DNA of 16,043 nt, taken from CAADGU01 sp964581605 (GTDB lineage Bacteria; Chloroflexota; Anaerolineae; Promineifilales; Promineifilaceae). The position numbers and the translations under genes are program-made. Each line of letters begins with the position of its first letter. Within the stretch, counting starts at the first letter, position 1. The DNA is taken from assembly GCA_964581605.1 (NCBI GenBank), contig CAZOPF010000122.1, positions 1-16,043 on the forward strand, given 5' to 3'. Below the pieces are notes generated by a model. It made no database searches and was not told where the DNA came from. It saw nothing but the letters and a program-made list of their open reading frames with translations. Of this stretch, positions 1-6,545 are shown piece by piece.

Positions 1-295
1 GGTTGGGCGCGCTGGTGGTGGGCAGGCGATTGCCACGCAAACCGCCTAACAACACCAGCCCCAGACCCAGAAAAATGAGCACAAACAACAACAGGCTGAG
101 GGAGGTCGGGGCAATGGGGAAGGTGGCGGTCACGGCCGTAGACCAGACCGAATCAAAATCAGGTAATGACAGGCTGACCAGCAGCCAGAACATCGTAATC
201 ACGATGCCCAACGAGAAGCCATCCAGCAGCCGCGAGGTGAGGATAAAGGCGTGCCGCTGCCGCCGTGTGGGCAGTACCCACTGTTCACTGCTCAC
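1..295 (-). CDS. Membrane protein of unknown function, 5' part only (runs off the left edge)
   Basis: Reading the minus strand from a GTG at 295-293 gives about 98 codons without a stop up to the window edge. The product begins MSSEQWVLPTRRQRHAF, followed by two hydrophobic stretches typical of membrane helices: one around GIVITMFWLLVSL (about residues 30-43) and one around SLSLLLFVLIFLGLGLVLL (about residues 68-87). A short polar loop with Asp/Ser separates them. The GTG overlaps the TAG of the upstream regulator by one base (TAGTG), which suggests translational coupling and one transcript. The first codons lie in a TGAGCAG-type heptamer repeat, so the N-terminus was probably supplied by that repeat; an internal ATG at the first membrane helix is the alternative start. 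I do not recognise the family. The reading frame and membrane nature are seen in the sequence; the coupling is inferred. Confidence 0.6.
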   Translation of the reverse strand, partial: MSSEQWVLPTRRQRHAFILTSRLLDGFSLGIVITMFWLLVSLSLPDFDSVWSTAVTATFPIAPTSLSLLLFVLIFLGLGLVLLGGLRGNRLPTTSAPN

Positions 296-297
296 TA
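280..297. repeat. Short heptamer repeat (TGAGCAG family) at a stop/start junction
   Basis: On the plus strand the heptamers ACTGTTC and ACTGCTC are followed by ACTAT. On the minus strand this reads GTGAGCA GTGAACA GT. It is the same repeat as the five-unit array after aceA at 5097-5131. Here it supplies the start codon and first residues of the partial membrane protein and overlaps the stop of the regulator. Confidence 0.6.
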
Positions 298-1800
298 TCC
301 CCGCACCCGATCCCGCAACTGGCTCAGCGCCAGGCGGCGGGCAGTAGCGTCTTCCTCCGCTTGCAAGATAGTGGGCGGGGCGGCGCGGTCGCTGCATTGA
401 TCGGCCGTCAGCGGGCAGCGTTCACATGTTTCGTTGATGTAGACCATGGGAATGGCCGGGTCGTCGGCAAAACGGATGGTCTGGCTCAGTTCCGCATCCA
501 CGCGGAAACCGATGATGACACTGCTGAGAACACCGGGATTGAGCGTCAACGGCCGTGCCACCCCAATACACAAAAAGCGCTCCCGCGTCTGTACAAACTC
601 CGACATCTGCACGCCCACCAACGGGTGGTCAAACGTGGCCGTTTCCCCGTTTAACTGTTCCCGCAGCAGGCGAATGGAGAGCCAGCGGCGGCAGTAATGC
701 TCATCCAGGCCAATGCCATGGGGCACAATCAACTGGTTCAGGTTTAGCTGCTTATACAGCACATACCGCCCATTATCCATCTGGTGAAAACGCAAGAAAT
801 GGTGGCGGATGCCATAAAACTGGGGGATGAGTTCACTGAACCGGTAAAAGAGCATCTCCGGGGTGGCGTCATATTTGGTGAGCAAATCCAACAATGCTTG
901 TGGCGCCCAATGGGTACGGCCGAAGAAGTCCTGCAAATCGGCAAACATCGGCTGGCGCGGCATCAGCAGCGCGCCGCCAAAGTAGGCGGCCAGGTGGTCA
1001 TTGAGAATTTGCTGGAAAGAGTCAATGCGGCTGGGAGTAGAAGCAAAGGAGCGTTCCCTCAGACCCAAATGTTGGTAGCCAATTTCGCGGGCCAGGACAA
1101 AGTTGATCTGATTATCATGCAAGGCGGGGTTGATGCAGAGATAGGGGCGTTTGCCCTCGATGAAAACCGAGCGGTACCGCCGCAGACGGGCATCGTCGGC
1201 AATGGCCGTCGTGTCAATTTCATAGCCATACTTCTGGCGCAGTACCGTTTCCAGCACTTCGCGTTGCACCGGAATCTGCCCCGTCAGGCCATATTGGACG
1301 CCGATGTCGTGGGTGAAGGTCACGGCCTCATCTTCCAACTCCTGAAAGTAATTCTCGTGAATCTCCTGGTACGAACGCAGGGCAGCGCGTAAAAACTCTT
1401 CTTCTTTCAAATCATAATGGCGGGCAATGGCGATGACGGCGTGTAACAAGGCGCTGGCCTTTTCCGGTTCGCGCGTCAGCAGCGTCACCAGGTCGCCCGG
1501 TTCCAGGCCAAACTCCTCAAAGGGGAAGCGTTGGAAGGTCGCTGACGCTAACGTCGTTTCCAGGTGCGCCAGCGAGTTATCCAGCCGGATGGAAACCAGG
1601 TCGTCGTAGCTTTTACCCAGCACTTCCGCGATCTTCATAATTTTGTCGCTGCGGGGGTATTTGCGCCCCTTTTCAATTTCGGTGACGTAGGAGGGGGAGA
1701 GGTCGCAGGCGGCAGCGAATTCGGTCAGCGTCATATTCGCTTCCGTCCGCGCCTGCCGCATCTTCATGCCGAAGATAATGTTGACGAGGTTTGCGCTCAT
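295..1800 (-). CDS. XRE-family transcriptional regulator, RamB/ScfR type (HTH + degenerate IrrE-like domain + Cys-rich tail)
   Basis: Predicted 501-residue cytoplasmic DNA-binding regulator. Residues about 8-65 form an XRE helix-turn-helix (MTLTEFAAACDLSPSYVTEIEKG). The middle has an IrrE/ImmA-like segment (VLAREIGYQHLG, about 235-246) where the zinc-protease HExxH is degenerate, so it is probably a sensor rather than a protease. The C-terminal part resembles the DUF2083 module and ends with Cys459, Cys462 and Cys469. This architecture is that of RamB and short-chain fatty acyl-responsive regulators, known in actinobacteria to control aceA/aceB and acetate or propionate use. It is divergent from aceB, which fits. 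The frame stays open to 1974, but I start at the ATG at 1800 because the upstream 58 codons are repeat and operator DNA and the HTH normally lies at the N-terminus. No clear Shine-Dalgarno is seen. Family call is confident; regulation of aceBA is inferred. Confidence 0.85.
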   Translation of the reverse strand: MSANLVNIIFGMKMRQARTEANMTLTEFAAACDLSPSYVTEIEKGRKYPRSDKIMKIAEVLGKSYDDLVSIRLDNSLAHLETTLASATFQRFPFEEFGLEPGDLVTLLTREPEKASALLHAVIAIARHYDLKEEEFLRAALRSYQEIHENYFQELEDEAVTFTHDIGVQYGLTGQIPVQREVLETVLRQKYGYEIDTTAIADDARLRRYRSVFIEGKRPYLCINPALHDNQINFVLAREIGYQHLGLRERSFASTPSRIDSFQQILNDHLAAYFGGALLMPRQPMFADLQDFFGRTHWAPQALLDLLTKYDATPEMLFYRFSELIPQFYGIRHHFLRFHQMDNGRYVLYKQLNLNQLIVPHGIGLDEHYCRRWLSIRLLREQLNGETATFDHPLVGVQMSEFVQTRERFLCIGVARPLTLNPGVLSSVIIGFRVDAELSQTIRFADDPAIPMVYINETCERCPLTADQCSDRAAPPTILQAEEDATARRLALSQLRDRVRG

Positions 1801-1801
1801 A

Positions 1802-1886
1802 GTGTTGGAAGGTGGCAAGTTGCACGTGGCAGGTTGCAGGTGCGGAGTTGCAGGCACTTGCCACTTGCCACCTGCAACTTGCAACG
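1802..1886. repeat. Inverted/tandem GGTGGCAAG-GTTGCAGGT repeat in the regulator leader
   Basis: Degenerate 7-8 bp units (GTTGCAGG, GGTGGCAAG, TTGCACGTGGC) are followed by their reverse complements. For example GGTGGCAAG at 1811-1819 pairs with CTTGCCACC at 1864-1872, and several CTGCAACTTGCAAC units follow. It lies between the regulator start and its probable promoter, so its RNA would form a leader hairpin. Confidence 0.6.
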
Positions 1887-1897
1887 TATCTTCACTC

Positions 1898-1903
1898 AGT
1901 ATA
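1898..1903 (-). promoter_or_regulatory. Possible -10 box for the regulator gene
   Basis: The minus strand reads TATACT here, one base off consensus. No good -35 hexamer is seen 16-18 bases upstream. A GCGAA-TT-TTCGC palindrome lies directly upstream at 1906-1917, so the promoter could be autoregulated. The resulting leader would be about 90 bases and carry the inverted repeat. Confidence 0.35.
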
Positions 1904-1905
1904 CA

Positions 1906-1917
1906 GCGAATTTTCGC
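1906..1917. promoter_or_regulatory. Operator-like palindrome GCGAA-TT-TTCGC (site 2)
   Basis: It has the same half-sites and the same two-base spacer as the larger palindrome at 1984-2001. A further lone half-site TTCGCC lies at 1931-1936. Its position just upstream of the regulator's TATACT box suggests autoregulation by the RamB-like protein (inference). Confidence 0.5.
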
Positions 1918-1945
1918 CAAAAACCAAAAATTCGCCACAAAACCC

Positions 1946-1975
1946 TTGACACGACGCGGCATCACATTGTACAAT
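1946..1975 (+). promoter_or_regulatory. Sigma-70 promoter of aceBA
   Basis: TTGACA at 1946-1951 is an exact -35 consensus, and TACAAT at 1970-1975 is one base off the -10 consensus, with an 18-base spacer. Transcription should start near 1982, giving a leader of about 70 bases to the aceB ATG. Confidence 0.75.
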
Positions 1976-1983
1976 CTTCACCG

Positions 1984-2001
1984 TTAGCGAAAATTCGCTA
2001 A
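1984..2001. promoter_or_regulatory. Operator-like palindrome TTAGCGAA-AA-TTCGCTAA (site 1)
   Basis: Perfect 8-base arms flank a two-base spacer. It covers roughly +1 to +20 of the predicted aceB transcript, a classic place for a repressor. The half-site recurs at 1906-1917. The obvious candidate ligand is the divergent RamB-like regulator (inference). Confidence 0.65.
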
Positions 2002-2054
2002 AGATAAATTTACACAAAAAGCATTGTTTCGCACTTTTTCCCACGGAGGCGCGA

Positions 2055-3683
2055 ATGGCACAAGAGAATCTTCAAATTGTTGGTGACTTGACCCCAACGT
2101 TTACCGAAATTTTAACCCCGGCGGCGCTGGCTTTTGTGGAAAAGCTGGAACGCACCTTTGGCGAGCGGCGGCGGGAGCTATTACACCAGCGCGAAGTGCG
2201 CCAGGCGGCCATTGACCAGGGGCATATGCCCGACTTTTTGCCGGAAACGGCCGACATTCGCCAGCGTGAATGGACCGTCGCCCCCATCCCCCCTGACCTG
2301 CAAGACCGGCGCGTGGAAATTACCGGCCCGGTGGACCGCAAAATGATCATCAATGCCCTGAACTCTGGCGCGAACGTGTTTATGGCCGATTTTGAAGATT
2401 CCCATTCACCCACCTGGCCGGCGACCATCGAAGGGCAAATCAATTTGCGCGACGCCATCCGCGGCACCATCACTTTTACTAATCCTGACGGCAAACAGTA
2501 TCAACTAAATGAACAAACGGCGACGCTGCTGGTACGGCCGCGTGGCTGGCATTTACCGGAGAAACATGTGCTGGTTGACGGCGAACCCGAAGCGGCTTCG
2601 GGCCGTCCCATTTCCGCTTCCCTCTTTGATTTTGGCCTCTACTTCTTCCACAACGCCCACGCCCTGCTGGCCAAAGGCACGGGGCCATACTTCTACTTGC
2701 CCAAGCTGGAAAGCCACCTGGAAGCACGGTTGTGGAACGATGTTTTCAACCTGGCCCAGGACGAGTTAGGCATCCCGCGCGGCACCATTCGCGCCACCGT
2801 CCTCATTGAAAATATCCTGGCCGCCTTTGAGATGGACGAGATTTTGTGGGAACTGCGCGACCATTCGGCGGGGCTGAACTGCGGCCGTTGGGATTACATC
2901 TTCAGCGCCATTCGCAAATTCCGCCACCACCCGCGCTGGCTCATGCCCGACCGCGCCGACGTGACCATGACCACCCATATGATGCGCTCTTACTCGCTGT
3001 TGCTCATCAAAACCTGCCACCGGCGTGGCATTCACGCCATGGGGGGTATGGCCGCCCAAATTCCGATCAAAAATGACCCGGCAGCCAACGAGATGGCCCT
3101 GGGCAAGGTGCGGGCGGACAAGGAACGCGAAGCGAAAGATGGGCACGACGGTACCTGGGTGGCCCATCCCGGTCTGGTGGCTATTGCCAAAGAGCAGTTT
3201 GACCAATACATGCCCACGCCCAACCAGATTCACCGCAAACGGGACGATGTGCAGGTGACGGCGGCCGATTTACTCACCGTACCGGAAGGACACATTACCG
3301 AAAATGGGCTGCGCGTGAACCTGGACGTGGGCATTCAATACATGGCGGCCTGGTTGGAGGGCAATGGCTGTGTGCCCATTTACAACCTGATGGAAGATGC
3401 GGCTACGGCCGAAATCTCCCGATCACAAATCTGGCAGTGGGTACACCATCCGGGCACAAAGCTGACCGACGGCGAATCCGAAGCGGCTTCGGGCCGTGCC
3501 CTCACCCCCCAACTCGTCAACGACATGATTCCCAACGTGCTGAACGCCATCAAACAACGTGTCGGCAGCCAGCAGTTTAACAACGGTCAATATGCGCTGG
3601 CCGGTGAGCTGTTCCAACAGATTATCAACGACAACACCTTCACCGAGTTTATGACCCTGCCGGCGTATGAATTATTGAACTGA
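2055..3683 (+). CDS. aceB: Malate synthase A
   Basis: 542 residues, the usual length for the A isoform; condenses glyoxylate with acetyl-CoA to malate in the cytoplasmic glyoxylate bypass. Family motifs are all present: RPRGWHLPEKH (161-171), FDFGLYFFHN (191-200), GPYFYLPKLESHLEARLWND (210-229), ATVLIEN with the magnesium-type Glu252, RWDYIFS with Asp280, GGMAAQIPIK (330-339), GTWVAHPGL (366-374), and MEDAATAEI with Asp448 as the expected catalytic base. The ATG at 2055 has GGAGG five bases upstream. Two 7-residue insertions (Glu-Pro/Ser-Glu-Ala-Ala-Ser-Gly) interrupt Asp-Gly-Arg sequences near residues 176-184 and 473-481, each coded by a palindromic 21-bp element. Both should lie in surface loops since the flanking family sequence continues intact. 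Gene call is very confident. Confidence 0.97.
   Translation: MAQENLQIVGDLTPTFTEILTPAALAFVEKLERTFGERRRELLHQREVRQAAIDQGHMPDFLPETADIRQREWTVAPIPPDLQDRRVEITGPVDRKMIINALNSGANVFMADFEDSHSPTWPATIEGQINLRDAIRGTITFTNPDGKQYQLNEQTATLLVRPRGWHLPEKHVLVDGEPEAASGRPISASLFDFGLYFFHNAHALLAKGTGPYFYLPKLESHLEARLWNDVFNLAQDELGIPRGTIRATVLIENILAAFEMDEILWELRDHSAGLNCGRWDYIFSAIRKFRHHPRWLMPDRADVTMTTHMMRSYSLLLIKTCHRRGIHAMGGMAAQIPIKNDPAANEMALGKVRADKEREAKDGHDGTWVAHPGLVAIAKEQFDQYMPTPNQIHRKRDDVQVTAADLLTVPEGHITENGLRVNLDVGIQYMAAWLEGNGCVPIYNLMEDAATAEISRSQIWQWVHHPGTKLTDGESEAASGRALTPQLVNDMIPNVLNAIKQRVGSQQFNNGQYALAGELFQQIINDNTFTEFMTLPAYELLN
2577..2606 (+). repeat. In-frame palindromic insert, copy 1 (inside aceB)
   Basis: The core is CCGAAGC-G-GCTTCGG (2587-2601), with GACGGC on the left and GCCGTC on the right forming an outer stem. 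It matches copy 2 in 29 of 30 bases. Removing 21 bases restores GACGGCCGT (Asp-Gly-Arg), which contains the iterated octamer. GGC occurs on both sides, compatible with a 3-bp target duplication. The added residues are EPEAASG. Confidence 0.8.
3468..3497 (+). repeat. In-frame palindromic insert, copy 2 (inside aceB)
   Basis: Second copy, differing from copy 1 only at 3477 (T instead of C). The palindromic core is at 3478-3492. It again splits a would-be GACGGCCGT that would encode Asp-Gly-Arg (context LTDG/RALTP). The added residues are ESEAASG. Confidence 0.8.
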
Positions 3684-3745
3684 GTAAATTTGTAATTGAG
3701 TAACTACCCAATTACCTGATCACCTGATCACCCATTTACCCACAC
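3684..3745 (+). repeat. aceB-aceA spacer: GTAATT/CACCTGAT-type short repeats
   Basis: The 78-base spacer is mostly repeat: GTAATTGAGTAAC, then CCCAATTAC, then CACCTGAT units in tandem, ending just before the aceA Shine-Dalgarno. The same units occur after proS (8487-8512) and at 14168-14280. A weak inverted repeat forms but no U-tract follows, so read-through to aceA is expected. Confidence 0.5.
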
Positions 3746-3761
3746 CTGGAGGAACAATCTC

Positions 3762-5096
3762 ATGTTAAAACAGTACGATGTCAGACAAATGGAAGAAAGC
3801 TGGAAATTTGATAAGCGGTGGCAGGGCATTGCCCGGCCGTACACCGGTTACGATGTCTGCCGCTTGCGGGGCACCATTGTCATTGAGCATACCCTGGCCC
3901 GCATGGGCGCGGAGCGGCTGTGGCAGTTGCTCCACAAAGAGCCTTATGTTAACTCATTGGGGGCACAGACGGGCAATCAGGCGGTGCAAATGGTGCAGGC
4001 CGGATTGAAAGCCATTTACCTTAGCGGCTGGCAGGTAGCCGCCGACGCCAACCTGGCCGGGCAAACCTACCCCGACCAGAGTCTCTACCCGGCCGACAGC
4101 GCCCCCAATCTGGCCCGCCGCATCAACGCTGCCCTGCAACGCGCCGACCAGATTTACCACATGGATGGTAAGAACGGCATCTACTGGTATGCCCCCATCG
4201 TCGCCGACGCCGAATCCGGGTTTGGCGGCAATTTGAACGCCTACGAATTGATGAAGATGATGATTGAAGCGGGCGTGGCCGGGGTGCATTTTGAAGACCA
4301 GCTCTCTTCGGCCAAAAAGTGTGGGCACATGGGCGGCAAGGTGCTGGTGCCTACCCGTGAATTTATCCAGAAGTTGGTGGCGGCGCGGCTGGCGGCGGAC
4401 GTGATGGGCGTGCCCACCGTTCTCATCGCCCGCACCGACGCCGACTCGGCGCAGTTGATCACCAGCGATGTTGACCCGGTAGACCAGCCCTTCATCATCC
4501 CCGGCGAACGCACCCACGAAGGGTTCTATCACATTACCGGCGGCATCGAAATGGCCATTGCGCGCGGCCTGGCCTACGCCCCCTACGCCGACCTGATCTG
4601 GTGCGAAACCTCTACGCCCGACCTGGACGAAGCGCGGCAGTTTGCCGAAGCCATACATGCGCAATTCCCCGGCAAGATGCTGGCCTATAACTGCTCGCCC
4701 TCCTTTAACTGGAAGCTGAAACTGGACGAGAAGACTATCGCCAATTTCCAGAAAGAACTGGGCGAGATGGGGTACAAATTCCAGTTTGTGACGCTGGCCG
4801 GTTTCCATTCGCTGAATGCCAGTATGTTTGAACTGGCGCGGGCGTATAAGGAAGAGGGCATGGCCGGTTACTCGCGTTTGCAAGAGAAAGAGTTTGCGAT
4901 GGAAAAAGAGGGCTTCCGGGCCATCAAACACCAGAGTTTTGTGGGTGCGGGTTACTTTGATGAAATCCAGCAGGTGGTGACAGGCGGGCTGGCATCTACG
5001 GCCGCGCTGAAAGGCTCGACGGAGGAGGCGCAGTTTAACCAGGTGTTTGTGCCGCCTGTGACGGCCGTGTCTCATGCGGCGGCAGTTGGTGATTAG
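3762..5096 (+). CDS. aceA: Isocitrate lyase
   Basis: 444 residues; cleaves isocitrate to succinate and glyoxylate, which AceB uses. The signature KKCGHMGGK is at 185-193 with catalytic Cys187, and the other conserved stretches are present: SGWQVAADAN (88-97), ADAESGFGG (148-156), ARTDADS (223-229), YNCSPSFNW (309-317) and TLAGFHS (344-350). ATG at 3762 has GGAGGA eight bases upstream. It follows aceB by 78 bases on the same strand and most likely shares its transcript. The family normally ends near STEEAQF. Here a tail of about 18 residues follows, whose coding sequence contains an ACGGCCGT octamer (Thr-Ala-Val), and the stop codon TAG directly abuts a heptamer repeat. The enzyme call is very confident; the tail's role is unknown. 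Confidence 0.97.
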   Translation: MLKQYDVRQMEESWKFDKRWQGIARPYTGYDVCRLRGTIVIEHTLARMGAERLWQLLHKEPYVNSLGAQTGNQAVQMVQAGLKAIYLSGWQVAADANLAGQTYPDQSLYPADSAPNLARRINAALQRADQIYHMDGKNGIYWYAPIVADAESGFGGNLNAYELMKMMIEAGVAGVHFEDQLSSAKKCGHMGGKVLVPTREFIQKLVAARLAADVMGVPTVLIARTDADSAQLITSDVDPVDQPFIIPGERTHEGFYHITGGIEMAIARGLAYAPYADLIWCETSTPDLDEARQFAEAIHAQFPGKMLAYNCSPSFNWKLKLDEKTIANFQKELGEMGYKFQFVTLAGFHSLNASMFELARAYKEEGMAGYSRLQEKEFAMEKEGFRAIKHQSFVGAGYFDEIQQVVTGGLASTAALKGSTEEAQFNQVFVPPVTAVSHAAAVGD

Positions 5097-5133
5097 TGAG
5101 CAGTGAGCAGTGAGCAGTAAACAGTGAACAGTG
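5097..5133 (+). repeat. Tandem heptamer array TGAGCAG x5
   Basis: It begins on the base after the aceA stop: three TGAGCAG units, then TAAACAG, TGAACAG and TGA. The minus-strand form recurs at 280-297. It runs into the terminator stem. Confidence 0.85.
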
Positions 5134-5171
5134 AGAGACGGCCGTACCCCCCCACACGGCCGTCTCTTTTT
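5134..5171 (+). terminator. Rho-independent terminator of aceBA, built from two ACGGCCGT octamers
   Basis: AGAGACGGCCGT (5134-5145) pairs perfectly over 12 bases with ACGGCCGTCTCT (5156-5167) around a C-rich 10-base loop, followed by a T-run to 5171. On the minus strand no T-run follows, so it serves mainly the plus strand. Each arm holds one self-complementary octamer. Confidence 0.88.
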
Positions 5172-5189
5172 GTGCCTACCAGTTGCCAG

Positions 5190-6443
5190 CTATGATGAGA
5201 TGATACGGCCGTATACCTCCCCCAACCCAACACGATACCCATCCCCCTGCGCCCAACCGGTAATGGTTAGTTCATCCCCATCCTGCAAAAAGGTGCGCGT
5301 CTCACCTGTGGGTAATTGGAGCGGTTTTGTACCTCGCCAACTCAGTTCCAGCAGGCAGCCCAACGCATCCGGCGTTGGCCCACTGATCGTCCCCGTGCCA
5401 AGCAGATCACCAGGGCGCAAATTACAGCCGGTAACGGTGTGGTGGGCCACCATCTGGGCCATATGCCAATATAAATGGCGGAAATTGCTGCGGCTGATAA
5501 CTTGTGGGGCCTCCATCCGCTCACTCTTGAGCAAAACTTCTAGTTGAATGTCATAAGTCATATTCGCCGTTTGCAGATAGGGCAGTGGCGTGGGGGTCTG
5601 GGTGGGGCCGGGAATTTGAAACGGCCGTAACGCTGCCAACGTCACCACCCAGGGCGAAATGGAAGTGGCAAAATTCTTGGCGAGAAATGGCCCCAATGGC
5701 CGGTATTCCCACCGCTGAATGTCACGGGCACTCCAATCATTCAGCAGCACCAGCCCCAAAATATGTTCCGCCGCCTGCACCACCGGAATCGGCTGCCCCA
5801 ACGGGTTGCCGGGGCCAATAAAAAAGCCCACTTCCAGTTCAAAATCCAATTCGGCGGAGGCGGCAAAGACAGGGGTGGTTGCGCCGGGTGGCAAAATTTG
5901 ACCACACGGCCGTCTCACCTCCGTCCCGCTCAAGACAATAGAACTGGCACGGCCGTGATACCCCACCGGCAATTGCTGCCAATTCGGCAGCAGCGGCGGC
6001 TCATCGGGGCGGAACATCTTGCCCACATTGGCTGCGTGGTATTCCGATGCATAAAAGTCGGTATAATCCCCTATCACCGCTGGCAACTCCATGATCACAT
6101 CCGCAATCGGATGAAAAACCTGCCCGCGTAGTTCGGCATCATCACGCAGCATCGGGTTTTCCGCCGCCAACACCCTTTGCAGCGTGGCACGAGCCTCATC
6201 CCAGGCAGCCACCCCCATGGCCATAAAGGCGTTCAAAGAGGGTTGGTCAAACACGGCCGTGCCCCGCAGCTGTGGCCCATCAAACAGCCCATGCGCTTGC
6301 AGCCCGGCCACATCCACCACCCAATCCCCCAGGCGTGTGCCCATGCGGGCACGGCCGTCATCCCGCAAACGAAACACTCCCCAGGGCAAATTCTGCACCG
6401 GAAAATACGACTCATCAGCGACCGCTATAAATGATTGGCTCAT
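5190..6443 (-). CDS. fahA: Fumarylacetoacetase
   Basis: 417 residues from the only ATG near the N-terminus. Hydrolyses 4-fumarylacetoacetate to fumarate and acetoacetate, the last step of tyrosine/homogentisate breakdown. Conserved blocks align well with the animal enzyme: GDYTDFYASEYHAANVG with Asp129 and His136, LPVGYHGRASS (158-168), metal ligands Glu202, Glu204 and Asp236 (FELEVGFF, LNDWSARDIQ), Gln243, Lys256 (FLAKNF), GTISGPT (351-357) and Glu366. No Shine-Dalgarno precedes the ATG; a weak TTGGTT/TAATCT pair ends close to it, so a very short leader is possible. It carries six ACGGCCGT octamers. No other tyrosine-pathway gene lies in the window, so it appears to stand apart from its pathway. 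Family assignment is very confident. Confidence 0.96.
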   Translation of the reverse strand: MSQSFIAVADESYFPVQNLPWGVFRLRDDGRARMGTRLGDWVVDVAGLQAHGLFDGPQLRGTAVFDQPSLNAFMAMGVAAWDEARATLQRVLAAENPMLRDDAELRGQVFHPIADVIMELPAVIGDYTDFYASEYHAANVGKMFRPDEPPLLPNWQQLPVGYHGRASSIVLSGTEVRRPCGQILPPGATTPVFAASAELDFELEVGFFIGPGNPLGQPIPVVQAAEHILGLVLLNDWSARDIQRWEYRPLGPFLAKNFATSISPWVVTLAALRPFQIPGPTQTPTPLPYLQTANMTYDIQLEVLLKSERMEAPQVISRSNFRHLYWHMAQMVAHHTVTGCNLRPGDLLGTGTISGPTPDALGCLLELSWRGTKPLQLPTGETRTFLQDGDELTITGWAQGDGYRVGLGEVYGRIISS

Positions 6444-6485
6444 CGGTAGCTTTAGATTAGTTCCATCTTGAAGATTGAACCAATC

Positions 6486-6523
6486 TCCTAAAAACAAAAA
6501 GCCCCAACAACACGGTTGGGGCT
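6486..6523 (-). terminator. Rho-independent terminator after the 64-residue gene
   Basis: On the minus strand AGCCCCAAC (6523-6515) and GTTGGGGCT (6508-6500) pair over nine bases with a six-base loop, followed by TTTTTGTTTTT. It lies between the stop at 6546 and the fahA start, so fahA likely has its own promoter. Confidence 0.85.
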
Positions 6524-6545
6524 ATCAGCGGGAATGGGGAGCGCT

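Noticed and set aside
3954..5075. Long open frame antisense to aceA (373 codons, minus strand)
   Set aside because: It is a shadow of the GC-skewed third positions of aceA. The product is His/Gly/Arg-rich low-information sequence without family motifs, and no ribosome site is seen.
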